Below, piece after piece: positions 8,995-20,321 of a DNA stretch of 41,520 nucleotides. The stretch is from Candidatus Shapirobacteria bacterium (GTDB lineage: Bacteria > Patescibacteriota > Microgenomatia > UBA12405 > JAUWLS01). The translations under genes and the position numbers were made by a program. How positions within the stretch are numbered: the stretch's first letter is position 1; every line of letters begins with the position of its first letter. The stretch is from NCBI GenBank assembly GCA_030613565.1, contig JAUWLS010000006.1, positions 1-41,520 on the forward strand. The letters are read 5' to 3'. Under the pieces are notes generated by a model. That model worked only from the letters and a program-made list of their open reading frames with translations. It made no database searches and was not told the origin of the DNA.

Positions 8995-10014
8995 ATGCTC
9001 AGAAATAAAGAGGATTTAACCAAAGACAGAGACTCCTCTGGTCAGCAATTAGACTTTACTAAAAAAATCAGTAAAGAAAAGAGCGTTGAAAAAAGTCGAA
9101 AACTTGTCGGCACCATGCTTCTTCTTACTGCTGGACTAAGCTTCTCTTTCTGGATCGCACGCTTTCTTACTGCCCGCCTAAAGCAAGGTTCTCTCACTTC
9201 TCTTGTCCCAGGGACTAAATTAACTTTTTCCCTACCCAGCCTTTCTAATCAAATACCACTTCCACAAAGAGATCCTGATCTTAATCCTGTTTTTCAAACC
9301 CTTTTTGGAAACAAACAAGGGAATTGGTCAGCTTATGTTCATCTTCTTGATCAAGAAAGCTCTCCCTGGTCAAAAGATGCTGATTTACCTCTCACCGCTG
9401 CCTCTCTCATAAAACTCCCTGCCGTTCTTACTTATTACCGAGAAGTTGACTTAGGAAACTTAGATCCCAACACAGAATATGAATTAATTCGTCAGGATCT
9501 TCGCTCTGGTGCCGGAACCCTACAACACGAAGAATTAGGCTACACTACCACCTATCAAAACCTAGCCTCTCTTGCCTTCAATAAATCTGACAACACTGCT
9601 TATTCCGCTCTTCTAAGAATCCTTACTCCTGATCTTATTAACCAATTTATTTCTTCTCTTGATCTTTCTGCTACTAATCTTGAAGAAAATACTACCTCAG
9701 CTCGTGATATGGGCAAAATTTTTGAATACATCTACCTTTCTCCCTCAATTTCCTCAACTGTCCAAGAGCAGATTTTAACTTCTCTTACCAACACTAGTTT
9801 TGAAGATCGCCTACCAGCCGGACTTCCTCAAGGAATCCACATTGCTCACAAGGTTGGGACCGAAACTAATTCCATTTCTGATGCCGGCATTGTTTTTACT
9901 CCTGACAAAAATTTTATTATTGTTCTTATCGCCGACAATGTAAGTCCCCAAAAAGCCGAAGCCACTTTTTCTCAGTTCTCTCAAGAAGTCTATTGGGAAC
10001 TACTTAATCACTAA
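8995..10014 (+). CDS. Beta-lactamase/PBP-fold serine hydrolase, membrane-anchored
   Basis: 339 aa. Cytoplasmic N-terminus of about 35 residues, one membrane helix (MLLLTAGLSFSFWIARFL), then a class A beta-lactamase-like domain. SLIK (S137-K140) is the nucleophile motif, SDN (198-200) the second and KVGT (286-289) the KTG-like third. No convincing ExxxN omega-loop motif for beta-lactam hydrolysis is seen, so a peptidoglycan D,D-peptidase or penicillin-binding role is favoured over resistance. TAAAAT at 8984-8989 suggests a leaderless start. It converges with the class A PBP gene 10 bp away, at the edge of a peptidoglycan block. Confidence 0.85.
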   Translation: MLRNKEDLTKDRDSSGQQLDFTKKISKEKSVEKSRKLVGTMLLLTAGLSFSFWIARFLTARLKQGSLTSLVPGTKLTFSLPSLSNQIPLPQRDPDLNPVFQTLFGNKQGNWSAYVHLLDQESSPWSKDADLPLTAASLIKLPAVLTYYREVDLGNLDPNTEYELIRQDLRSGAGTLQHEELGYTTTYQNLASLAFNKSDNTAYSALLRILTPDLINQFISSLDLSATNLEENTTSARDMGKIFEYIYLSPSISSTVQEQILTSLTNTSFEDRLPAGLPQGIHIAHKVGTETNSISDAGIVFTPDKNFIIVLIADNVSPQKAEATFSQFSQEVYWELLNH

Positions 10015-10023
10015 TCCTCATTT

Positions 10024-12471
<2,448 letters not shown>

Positions 12472-12481
12472 AATTGCAACT

Positions 12482-12487
12482 ATTATA
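12482..12487 (-). promoter_or_regulatory. -10 box of the class A PBP gene
   Basis: TATAAT on the minus strand, 10 nt before the preferred ATG at 12471. Predicted leader is about 3 nt. Confidence 0.55.
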
Positions 12488-12584
12488 AGACATTTTCTTC
12501 TTTCTTTTAAGTACCAAAACCTCCATTTCTTCCACCAAAACATCCCCAAAGCTCTTTTTAAACCTATTTGTCTTCTCTACCTAT

Positions 12585-14789
12585 CTAATTAATTATTGCC
12601 GCTTGAGACCTAATATCTTCAGTTATCGGTTGGCAATCTAGACACAAAATAGTGTCCAAACCATCCTTAACTATCGTGTGATCCTGCCACTCAAGATTCT
12701 CTGTTTTCTGTCCAGGTTGAGCCGGTAATCCAGTGTCCTTGTTTATCACTACAGTTTGCCTTATCGGTTCACTGACCTTTGGTAAAAACTTTTTATTGAA
12801 TAATTCATATCTTGTTTCACAACCACTTTCTGGTGGTATTCCTCCGGTCAAATTACAAACTTGCCTTCCTATGATATTCACTGGTCTTGCTGGTTCTTCT
12901 GCATCCATTCCATCTAATGCTTTCTTCATCGCACTGTTCCATATCGCACTTGCTCCTACTGATCCTGATGCTATTCCACTCATTGAGCTGTTGTCATTAT
13001 TCCCAATCCAGACCACCACCACCCTTGAAGGAGTAAATCCTAAAGTCCAGTTGTCCCTTCTGTCATTCGTTGTCCCTGTTTTTGCTGCCACCTTCTGTCC
13101 TCTTATTGTCAGCTGTGATCCTCTTCCAAAAGTTGCTTCTCTTGCCGAGTCGTCCGACATGACATGATAAATAAGATAACTTGTTTCTCTGGATAAAATT
13201 CTTTCCCCTGGTACATACTCATACTCCTCCAAAACCTCTCCATTTCTATCTTCAACTCTCAAAATTGGATTTAAGTCTTGTCTTACTCCCATATTTGCCA
13301 GAGTTCCATAAGCCGTTGCCATGTCTATCATTTTCACTTCCCCTCCACCTAAAGTTAAAGACAATCCATAATTGTCAGGATTTTCAAATGTCGAAATACC
13401 CATTGCCGATGCTGTTGCTACAAAGCTTTCCAGTGTATTTAATTTCAAAGCTTTTACTGCCGGAATATTAAAAGAATTTCCCAGCGCATAACGCAAGGCC
13501 ACTGGTCCGTGATATGCATTGTCATAATTTAGAGGACAATACAAAGGCTGTCCTACCACTGCAAAGCAAGTTGGAATATCGTTAAAAACTGTTGCCGTTG
13601 TTAAAGTTCCCATTTCTATCCCTGTTGCGTAATTTAAAGGTTTTATTGATGATCCAGGTTGTCGCAATGCAGTCGTTACGTTATATTTCCCATCTATATC
13701 CTCTGCAAAATAATCCTTTGATCCCACCATTGCTAAAACTTGACCACTCCTTGGTTCTGTAACCACCACTCCTCCGTTTGATACCTTTCTCCAACTAAGG
13801 TCTTCCACCTCTGCGGCTACCGATGCTTCTATATACTCCTGTAAATCCAGATCTAAACTTGTTGTAATTTTAAGTCCTCCCTCAGAAACCACTTCCTTCC
13901 CATATTTTTCTACCAACTGCTCCTTTATCCAAAATACAAAATGAGGAGCGTGTATTTGAACTCCACTTAAGTTAAAATCCAGTTTTTTTTCCACTGCCTC
14001 ATCTGCTTCTTCCTGACTAATCATTTTTTCATCCACCATTCTCTTTAAAACCACACCCTGCCTTTCTTTTGCCGCTTCAGAGTGAGAGAAAGGGGAGTAT
14101 CTACTGGTAGCCGCCGGCAACCCCGCCATCATTGATGCTTCCGCCAAAGACAAGTCTTCTACTTTTTTACCAAAAATTGCCTTTGCTGCCGCTTCCGCTC
14201 CCCAAACAGTTCCTCCATAAGGGGTCTGATTAAAGTACATTTCTAATATCTCGTCTTTTGTATAAAGAACTTCTGTTGCTAAAGTCAGTATCGCCTCTTT
14301 TATCTTTCTGCTCACAGTTCTTTCTGGACTTAGTAAGGCGTTTTTTACCAATTGTTGCGTTATTGTTGACCCTCCCTCCAATCTTCCTCCGGTGACAATC
14401 TTAGAAAATGCCCTCATTATCCCCAAAAAATCAAAACCAAAATGCTTATAAAACTTAGCGTCCTCCACTGCCAGTGTTGCATTTACCAGCTCCTCCGGAA
14501 TCTTATCAAGGCCAATTGGCACTCGGTTAATCTCTGCATAAAACTCATACAACTTCTTTCCATTCCTGTCATATATCAAACTCGATTCAGGATAATCAAA
14601 ATTAGAAAGTTTCTTGGGACTTGGTAAATCTCTAAGCCACCACCCAAACCAAACTAAGCCCAATATTCCCAAGACAATCAAAAGACCTAGCCATTTTTTT
14701 TTCTTAAAAAATCTTTTAACCTTCCCTACCTTTTTCTTTCCCTTTCTGGTCAGTTTTTTCCCATCCTTTTGTTTACTCGTCTTTTTCAT
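12585..14789 (-). CDS. Class A penicillin-binding protein (GT51 + transpeptidase), second copy
   Basis: 734 aa paralogue of the neighbouring PBP. Very basic N-terminus (about 30 residues), membrane helix WLGLLIVLGILGLVWFGWWL, GT51 domain with EDAKFYKHFGF and GGSTITQQLVKN, transpeptidase domain with SSIKP, SFNIP and KTGTTNDRRDNW. The C-terminal tail adds about 90 residues with paired cysteines (CNLTGGIPPESGC; CLDC). It overlaps the upstream DUF5667-like gene by 17 nt and lies 35 bp upstream of the other PBP frame, so the three genes may share transcripts. Both copies keep all catalytic motifs. Confidence 0.94.
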   Translation of the reverse strand: MKKTSKQKDGKKLTRKGKKKVGKVKRFFKKKKWLGLLIVLGILGLVWFGWWLRDLPSPKKLSNFDYPESSLIYDRNGKKLYEFYAEINRVPIGLDKIPEELVNATLAVEDAKFYKHFGFDFLGIMRAFSKIVTGGRLEGGSTITQQLVKNALLSPERTVSRKIKEAILTLATEVLYTKDEILEMYFNQTPYGGTVWGAEAAAKAIFGKKVEDLSLAEASMMAGLPAATSRYSPFSHSEAAKERQGVVLKRMVDEKMISQEEADEAVEKKLDFNLSGVQIHAPHFVFWIKEQLVEKYGKEVVSEGGLKITTSLDLDLQEYIEASVAAEVEDLSWRKVSNGGVVVTEPRSGQVLAMVGSKDYFAEDIDGKYNVTTALRQPGSSIKPLNYATGIEMGTLTTATVFNDIPTCFAVVGQPLYCPLNYDNAYHGPVALRYALGNSFNIPAVKALKLNTLESFVATASAMGISTFENPDNYGLSLTLGGGEVKMIDMATAYGTLANMGVRQDLNPILRVEDRNGEVLEEYEYVPGERILSRETSYLIYHVMSDDSAREATFGRGSQLTIRGQKVAAKTGTTNDRRDNWTLGFTPSRVVVVWIGNNDNSSMSGIASGSVGASAIWNSAMKKALDGMDAEEPARPVNIIGRQVCNLTGGIPPESGCETRYELFNKKFLPKVSEPIRQTVVINKDTGLPAQPGQKTENLEWQDHTIVKDGLDTILCLDCQPITEDIRSQAAIIN

Positions 14790-15396
14790 CTTGAAGGTTA
14801 AAGTCCTGTATTCTTTGAAGGATTATATCCCACTTTCCCTCATCTAACTCAAACACATTCTCCCATTCCCAAATTCCGTACTCATAAGCTATCCCTGCTT
14901 CTCTTATTTGTACTCTTATTTGTCTTGCCTCAGCAAAAGCATCTTTTTCTTTCCCAGCCTCCTCATATGCCTCCTCCAACCTTCCTATTGCTTCTTGGGC
15001 AAACTCCAATCCTTTTTTTGGCCTATCATCTCCTATCAGTAGTACTGCTGCTCCCATCTCCCGATCTGCAAATCGATGTAGAAGCCTTGCTTTTTTATGA
15101 TGATTCTTTGTCATACCTAACCACATCCAATCTCTCACTCTCTTAAACATATACAGAGGGTGTGGAGGTAGTATTCCCGGATAAGGTAATTTGTAGACCT
15201 GATCCGTCAGAGTTCCATCGTCTCCTAAAATTTGATATTTAATCGGTTCCAAAGAAAGAGCACCATCTTCATTCGCCAAAACCGGACAAGATGCTTTTAC
15301 CATTGATACAAAAAGAATCCAAAACCCCAAAATCACTGCCAGCAGTATTAAAAGCCAACGACTACCTCCTTGAGCTATCCAACCTTTACCCTTCAT
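14773..15396 (-). CDS. DUF5667-like secreted/anchored protein
   Basis: 207 aa with an N-terminal signal anchor (WLLILLAVILGFWILFVSMV). The exported domain contains KLPYPGILPPHPLYMFKRVRDW, the proline-rich signature I associate with DUF5667 proteins of Patescibacteria. A mostly helical Glu/Ala/Arg-rich region follows. TACAAT in a TGC-TACAAT context 11 nt before the ATG is a likely extended -10. It is first in an operon with two PBPs, suggesting an envelope role, but the biochemical function is unknown. Confidence 0.75.
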   Translation of the reverse strand: MKGKGWIAQGGSRWLLILLAVILGFWILFVSMVKASCPVLANEDGALSLEPIKYQILGDDGTLTDQVYKLPYPGILPPHPLYMFKRVRDWMWLGMTKNHHKKARLLHRFADREMGAAVLLIGDDRPKKGLEFAQEAIGRLEEAYEEAGKEKDAFAEARQIRVQIREAGIAYEYGIWEWENVFELDEGKWDIILQRIQDFNLQDEKDE

Positions 15397-15502
15397 TGAT
15401 TATTTCCATTGTAGCAACCTAAAACCTCAAATCCAAACAGCTTCAAGCTTTTGATAGATACTCTTCGGGTTTTATTCGTGTTTTTCTGCTAAACTAAAGT
15501 TA

Positions 15503-16147
15503 GTGACAAACCTAAATAACAAAAGAATCAAAACTAACTTTAAAAAACCAGCTTACTCAAATAAACTCGCAGAATTCGTTGGAATTGTGCTCGGTGATGG
15601 TGGTATAACAAAGTACCAACTCTTTATTACTCTAAATTCAGAAGCCGATCAAAAATATATTCCTTATGTGTCTAATCTCATATCAAATCTCTTTAAGATG
15701 AAAGCCTCTCTTTATAAACGAAAAAACAAAAAAGCCATTGTAGTGTCTGTTGCTGGAATCCGGTTTATTGAATACCTCTCTAAATTGGGTTTAAAAAAAG
15801 GAAATAAGGTTTTAAATCAAGTTGATGTCCCAAACTGGATCCAAAGAAAAACAGGATATTCCCAACATTGTTTGCGAGGATTAATGGACACAGATGGTGG
15901 TTTATTTTTTCACAGATACAAGGTTAACGGAAAAAAATACAAATATCTTAAACTTTGCTTTTCCAATTTATCTCAGCCTTTACGGAATTTTGTCTACAAA
16001 ACACTTAAAAACTCAGGTTTCAGTCCTCGATATGCAGGAGAAAACCACGTTTGGCTATATTCTCAGAAAGAAGCTAAAAATTATTTAAAAATAATTGGAA
16101 GCTCTAACCATAGACTTCTTAGAAAAATACAGAAACAACAGGTATAA
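15503..16147 (+). CDS. Free-standing LAGLIDADG-type homing endonuclease
   Basis: 214 aa with the two helices of a pseudo-symmetric LAGLIDADG enzyme: FVGIVLGDGGI (about residues 27-37) and LRGLMDTDGGL (about 125-135), each ending in the catalytic acidic residue. Such enzymes cut long asymmetric sites and spread themselves or an intron. It starts with GTG; an extended -10 (TGCTAAACT, 15487-15495) puts transcription on the start. No intron or intein boundary is seen: the ORF stands alone and ends 14 nt before an intact tRNA-Ser. Confidence 0.85.
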   Translation: MTNLNNKRIKTNFKKPAYSNKLAEFVGIVLGDGGITKYQLFITLNSEADQKYIPYVSNLISNLFKMKASLYKRKNKKAIVVSVAGIRFIEYLSKLGLKKGNKVLNQVDVPNWIQRKTGYSQHCLRGLMDTDGGLFFHRYKVNGKKYKYLKLCFSNLSQPLRNFVYKTLKNSGFSPRYAGENHVWLYSQKEAKNYLKIIGSSNHRLLRKIQKQQV

Positions 16148-16149
16148 TA
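16144..16149 (+). promoter_or_regulatory. -10 box of tRNA-Ser inside the end of the endonuclease ORF
   Basis: TATAAT overlapping the stop codon of the LAGLIDADG gene and 12 nt before the tRNA 5' end. The tRNA promoter is thus partly built from the endonuclease reading frame. Confidence 0.6.
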
Positions 16150-16160
16150 ACAACGAATAA

Positions 16161-16243
16161 GGAGGCGTGCGAGAGTGGTTATTCGAGCGGCTTGCTAAGC
16201 CGTGGCCCTAAAAGGCCCGTGGGTTCGAATCCCACCGCCTCCG
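16161..16243 (+). tRNA. tRNA-Ser (anticodon GCT)
   Basis: Acceptor arms GGAGGCG / CGCCTCC. The anticodon loop TTGCTAA is closed by GCGGC/GCCGT and gives anticodon GCT for AGC/AGT codons. A long variable arm (GGCCCTAAAAGGCCC) marks a class II tRNA. T arm GGGTTCGAATCCC. Discriminator G. CCA not encoded. No intron. Confidence 0.95.
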
Positions 16244-16278
16244 CCCAACACCTTTTTTCAAATCTGTTATCATTAATC

Positions 16279-16854
16279 ATGCCTCCCAAAACTACTCCCA
16301 AATCCGAAACTCAGCCTCTAGAAGTTCTTCCTGTCAGAGAGGAAAAAACTCTCCTAACCTGGACTGCTCCTGAACGAACTTTTAAGACTCGTGATAAAGA
16401 ATTTTGGATCACTGCCATAGCCATTCTTGCTCTGGTTTCCATCATCCTCTTTTTTGTTAAAGAGTTTTTTCTAATCCTCGCTCTTTTAGCTCTCGTCTTT
16501 CTTTATTATGTCCTTTCTACTGTTCCTCCTGAATCTGTTCAAAACAAACTCACCACCAAAGGAGTCTATATCGGACCCACTCATCGTTATGATTGGGGTC
16601 TACTTAAAAAGTACTGGTTCAAAACCCAGTTTGATCAAATCATCCTCTCTATTGAAACTTACACCGGCTTTCCCAGAGTTATCGCCCTTGTTGTTCTAAA
16701 AAACCAAAAGAAAGATATTGAAAAAACTTTAAACAAATATCTTCCTTACGAAGAATCTCCTCCTGGATTTGTCGACAAACTCACCGCCTGGGCCATAGAC
16801 CGTCTCCCCCTTGAAGATAAAAAGACCTCCCCCAAAAAAGAATCTAAAAAATGA
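16279..16854 (+). CDS. Two-helix membrane protein, unrecognised
   Basis: 191 aa. Proline-rich cytoplasmic N-terminus, WTAPERTFKTRDKEFW, then two adjacent hydrophobic helices (ITAIAILALVSIILFF; FLILALLALVFLYYVL), then a soluble domain of about 100 residues with IETYTGFPRVIALVVL and a Lys-rich end. The reading frame extends back into tRNA-Ser, but the ATG at 16279 follows an extended -10 (TGTTATCAT, 16265-16273) by 5 nt and is the natural start. It overlaps the glycosyltransferase gene by 4 nt, suggesting joint envelope work. No family recognised. Confidence 0.78.
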   Translation: MPPKTTPKSETQPLEVLPVREEKTLLTWTAPERTFKTRDKEFWITAIAILALVSIILFFVKEFFLILALLALVFLYYVLSTVPPESVQNKLTTKGVYIGPTHRYDWGLLKKYWFKTQFDQIILSIETYTGFPRVIALVVLKNQKKDIEKTLNKYLPYEESPPGFVDKLTAWAIDRLPLEDKKTSPKKESKK

Positions 16855-17975
16855 TTATCGCCTTCGACATTTCCTCCCTTCCTTACGGTACTGGAGTCAG
16901 TAACTACACTTTAAACATTTTAAAAAATCTCCTTGAGATTGACCAAAAAAATATTTACAAACTTTTCTTCTCTTCTTTAAGGCGCCCTCTTCCTGCTTCT
17001 ATTACCCCCTTACTTAAGAAGAAAAATGTAAAACTCTATCACTTTAAATTTCCTCCCTCTCTTCTTGAGCTTCTTTCTGTCAAGTTAAAACTCCTTCCTC
17101 TTGAGTTATTAATCGGCCCCTTTGATCTTTTTCACGCTTGGGATTCCATTCCTCTCCATACTAAATCCAAAAAGAGAGTAATCACCGTCCACGATCTTTC
17201 TCCAATCCTCTTTCCTCAAACCCATCACAAAAAAACTATCACTCGCTACCAACATCTTTTAAAAAACCTCCAAAACTACAAAAAAATAATTGCTGTCTCC
17301 AACTCCACTAAAAAAGACATTCTCAAACTCAGCTCTCTTTCGCCCCAGAAAATAACTGTTATTTATGAAGCCGCTGAAGAAAAGTACACTGACTTTCTAG
17401 ACCTTAAAAAATCCACTCAAGAAAAAAAGATTGCCTCTATAAAGAAAAAATATAACTTAAAAAACTTCATCCTCGCTCAATCCACTCGTGAACCAAGAAA
17501 AAACCTAAAACGCCTTGTTAACGCCTTTATTTCCTTTAAAGAGGAAAATAAAAACTCTACTCTTCAGCTGGCTCTCACTGGAAAATATGGTTGGGGAGAC
17601 GACACCCTCCCAACTCATCCCGATTTAAAAATCTTAGGATACTTGCCTGAAGAAGACATGGTTCCCGTCCACGCCGCTGCCACCATTCTTACTTTTCCTT
17701 CTCTTTACGAAGGTTTTGGGCTTCCGATTCTTAAGGCCATGGCCGTAAAGACTCCTGTCATTACTGGAAACGTTTCCTCTCTCCCTGAAGTAGCTGGAGA
17801 CGCAGCTATCTTAGTTAACCCAAAATCAGAAAAAGAAATTAAAGATGCCATTAAAAAAATAACCAGTTCAGAAAAAGTTAAAAAAGATCTCCAAGATAAG
17901 GGACTAAAACAAGCCAAAAAATTCTCCTGGAAAAAAGCTGCCCGAGAAACTCTAGATCTTTACCAAAAATCCTAA
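16851..17975 (+). CDS. GT4-family glycosyltransferase
   Basis: GT-B fold transferase using a nucleotide sugar, probably in glycan or glycolipid assembly at the inner membrane face. The N-terminus shows DISSLPYGTGVSNYT (acceptor-side glycine loop). The C-terminal half has STREPRKNLKRLV, LGYLPEEDM, and the sugar-nucleotide EX7E-like segment PSLYEGFGLPILKAMA. 374 aa, normal for the family. It is translationally coupled (ATGA) to the upstream membrane protein, and its 3' end overlaps the convergent helicase gene by 4 nt. Donor and acceptor unknown. Confidence 0.92.
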   Translation: MIIAFDISSLPYGTGVSNYTLNILKNLLEIDQKNIYKLFFSSLRRPLPASITPLLKKKNVKLYHFKFPPSLLELLSVKLKLLPLELLIGPFDLFHAWDSIPLHTKSKKRVITVHDLSPILFPQTHHKKTITRYQHLLKNLQNYKKIIAVSNSTKKDILKLSSLSPQKITVIYEAAEEKYTDFLDLKKSTQEKKIASIKKKYNLKNFILAQSTREPRKNLKRLVNAFISFKEENKNSTLQLALTGKYGWGDDTLPTHPDLKILGYLPEEDMVPVHAAATILTFPSLYEGFGLPILKAMAVKTPVITGNVSSLPEVAGDAAILVNPKSEKEIKDAIKKITSSEKVKKDLQDKGLKQAKKFSWKKAARETLDLYQKS

Positions 17976-19132
17976 TCTCCTACAATCAAAATTTCCTCCT
18001 CTGCTCTTGTTATTGCCGTATAAAGCCATTGTCTCCACTCCTCTTCGCTCATCTTAGGAAACCTCTCCTCAAACAAAATCACTTTCTTCGCCTGGCTCCC
18101 CTGTGCTTTATGCACAGTTAGGGCATAACCAAAATCAAATAAATCTCCTTTCATAAACTCTCGTCTTCTGGTTCCAAAATTAATTCCCTGGTTCATTCCA
18201 AATTGTTCTTTTGCTATTAATCCTGAATAAAAAACATCATCATCCATTTCAATTTCTACCTCCCACCATTTTTTACTTTTGTCCCTAATACTTCCTATTA
18301 CCCCCAGCATTCCATTAAATATTTCCTTCTTATGGTTATTTCTCAAACAAATCACTCTGTCTCCCGCCATTACTTCTTCACTCTCAAACCCCAACCCCTC
18401 TCGAATAAATTTATTCAACCCCACTCTTGTTTTGTTGTATCCACAAAGAATCATCTTATCCGAACTATAGTTCCTCAATTCTTCTTCTACTTCCTCTCCT
18501 GACCAAACATCTCTTTTACTAACTTTTTTAATTCCCGGTCCATAGACCCCAGTTACTATTCTTCCTTCTTTCCTGGCCATTGCCGAAAGCTTAATAATCG
18601 GATTATCTTTTGCTTGTCTGTGTATTTCCACCAACTTTAAAACCGGATCCTCCATTAAGTTAAAGTCATTTTTAATTGGAGGAAGTTGTCCGTGGTCTCC
18701 AACTGCGATGATTAACTTATCAAAGGACAACAGATCTGCCCAAATAGCAGACGACACCATTGAAGCCTCATCAATAATAACCAAGTCCTCCAAAATCCTT
18801 TCTTTCTTTTTCCATCCTGTTATTTCTTCTTTGCTGTTTACGATAGGAGAATAAATCAAAGAGTGTATTGTCCCCACATAATCTCCTTTAAAGATTACTT
18901 TGTTTTCCAATAACTTATTTCTTAAAACTCTACTGGCCTTTCCCGTATAACTTACGAAGGCAACTTTTAATTTCTTGTTTTCTTTTCTTAGTCTTTTTCT
19001 TAAGATCGCAATCAAAGTAGTTTTCCCAGTCCCCGCATATCCCCCCAGTGTTATGTATTGACCTCCCTTATCCAAATGCCACTCCACCAACTTTTTCAAA
19101 ACACTTTTCTGGTCCCCTGAAAGATCCAACAT
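17972..19132 (-). CDS. RecD/PIF1-like superfamily 1 helicase
   Basis: 386 aa ATP-dependent 5'-3' helicase-type protein. Walker A GYAGTGKTT (31-39), Walker B VIIDEASMV, motif III AVGDHGQLPP, and the C-terminal UvrD_C_2 motif ALTVHKAQGSQ followed by YTAITRAEEEILIVGD. Short for RecD2, so it probably lacks the extra N-terminal domains and acts alone in repair or recombination. It lies 10 bp after the YbaK-like gene on the same strand. Confidence 0.92.
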   Translation of the reverse strand: MLDLSGDQKSVLKKLVEWHLDKGGQYITLGGYAGTGKTTLIAILRKRLRKENKKLKVAFVSYTGKASRVLRNKLLENKVIFKGDYVGTIHSLIYSPIVNSKEEITGWKKKERILEDLVIIDEASMVSSAIWADLLSFDKLIIAVGDHGQLPPIKNDFNLMEDPVLKLVEIHRQAKDNPIIKLSAMARKEGRIVTGVYGPGIKKVSKRDVWSGEEVEEELRNYSSDKMILCGYNKTRVGLNKFIREGLGFESEEVMAGDRVICLRNNHKKEIFNGMLGVIGSIRDKSKKWWEVEIEMDDDVFYSGLIAKEQFGMNQGINFGTRRREFMKGDLFDFGYALTVHKAQGSQAKKVILFEERFPKMSEEEWRQWLYTAITRAEEEILIVGD

Positions 19133-19142
19133 AATTCTCTTT

Positions 19143-19658
19143 CTAAGTAATTCTTGCCACCACTGGTCTCACTAATCTCACAAAGTCCTCACTCTTCATT
19201 GCTACGGAAAATCTTCTATCTCCTGCATTAAAAACAATTTCTTCATTTTCCAGTAAAGCTGGATCTACTATAACCTCTAATCCAAACAAGTTCCCAAAAG
19301 GAGGAACGCCTCCAAATTCCACTGGTACATAATTTGTCTCTTTTATTTTTGTTATTTCATCTGCTTCTTTCTTACTAGCAAACGTTACCGATCTTGTCTT
19401 AAAAAACTTTCTAACTCTCTTATTTTTTAACCTTCTGTCTCCTGGTATTACTAACATCTTCTTTTTGTCAGCTTGTCCATCTTTTCCCAAAACTATCATT
19501 ATCAAAGCCTTTGCTCCCTGTTTTAATTCGTACCCCTGTCTCAAATCAGCCGCCTCTTCAGATGTTTTCACTGCTTCGTGCTCAAAAGTTTTGTGCCAAC
19601 ACCCCTCTTTCTTTAAAAGATCTAAAATTACATTTGCTATTGGATGATATTCATTCAT
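19143..19658 (-). CDS. YbaK/ProX-like aminoacyl-tRNA deacylase
   Basis: Hydrolyses mischarged tRNA (Cys-tRNA-Pro or similar) in trans. The family core is visible: AVKTSEEAADLRG-type segment (EEAADLRQGYELKQGAKALI), MLVIPGDRRL, and the conserved FGGVPPFGNLFGLEVIVD with the NAGDRRFSVAM strand. The ATG at 19658 is preferred over the in-frame GTG at 19661; TAAAAT lies 8 nt upstream of the ATG. Divergent from rnhB, whose start also sits just after a TAAAAT box, so the short gap carries two back-to-back near-leaderless promoters. Confidence 0.9.
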   Translation of the reverse strand: MNEYHPIANVILDLLKKEGCWHKTFEHEAVKTSEEAADLRQGYELKQGAKALIMIVLGKDGQADKKKMLVIPGDRRLKNKRVRKFFKTRSVTFASKKEADEITKIKETNYVPVEFGGVPPFGNLFGLEVIVDPALLENEEIVFNAGDRRFSVAMKSEDFVRLVRPVVARIT

Positions 19659-19691
19659 CACCTATTTTACCCTCTATTGTAAAATAAGAAC

Positions 19692-20321
19692 ATGGTTGTT
19701 AATCCTGATCCAGATTTTGAAAAAACCCTTTTTCCTGAAAAAAGATTTATCCTTGGGGTAGATGAAGCAGGTCGGGGACCCTGGGCTGGACCAGTTTATG
19801 CTGCTGCCTTTCTTCTTGATCTAAAAAACTTCAACAAAGATTTCTTTATTGAAAACAAAATCCGTGATTCAAAAACCCTTTCTGAAAAACAAAAAGACAA
19901 AGCTGTTAAAAACATTAAAAAAGAAAAGCATTCTTTCTCTGTTGCTCACTCTACTGCCAAAGAAATAGACAAATATGGAATCTTAGATGCCACCAAGCTT
20001 GCCATTCATCGAGCTATTAATCCTTTTCTCAAAAAAGCAGACCATATCCTTATCGATGGAAACATGGACTTTGATTTTCCCATTCCTCAAAAATCAGTCA
20101 TTAAAGGAGATCAGAAATCTTTTGCTATTGCCTCTGCCTCTATTCTTGCCAAAGTCTATAGAGACAATGTTTTAAAAAAGCTTGATAAAAAATATCCTCA
20201 ATACGGTTTTGCAAAGCACAAAGGATATGGAACTAAACTTCACCAAGAAGCTCTAAAAAAACATGGACCTTGTCCTGTTCACCGAACATCTTACCGTCCT
20301 ATTAAAAAACTACTCATATGA
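19692..20321 (+). CDS. rnhB: Ribonuclease HII
   Basis: Removes ribonucleotides from DNA-RNA hybrids. Motifs: GVDEAGRGPWAGP (first two acidic catalytic residues D24/E25), ILIDGN, KGDQKSFAIASASILAKVYRD, and YGFAKHKGYGTKLH. 209 aa, normal size. TAAAAT at 19680-19685 places the transcript start at the ATG. Its stop overlaps the next small basic gene (ATGA). Confidence 0.96.
   Translation: MVVNPDPDFEKTLFPEKRFILGVDEAGRGPWAGPVYAAAFLLDLKNFNKDFFIENKIRDSKTLSEKQKDKAVKNIKKEKHSFSVAHSTAKEIDKYGILDATKLAIHRAINPFLKKADHILIDGNMDFDFPIPQKSVIKGDQKSFAIASASILAKVYRDNVLKKLDKKYPQYGFAKHKGYGTKLHQEALKKHGPCPVHRTSYRPIKKLLI

Noticed and set aside
8995-10014. Acquired beta-lactamase
   Set aside because: The catalytic SxxK, SDN and K-x-G motifs are present, but the omega-loop glutamate motif needed for class A beta-lactam hydrolysis is not evident and the context is peptidoglycan synthesis.
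15397-16243. Group I intron or intein carrying the LAGLIDADG gene
   Set aside because: The tRNA is uninterrupted, no split gene halves flank the ORF and no intron core elements were recognised.
16192-16278. Upstream extension of the 191-aa membrane protein
   Set aside because: It would start inside tRNA-Ser; an extended -10 box sits just before the internal ATG.
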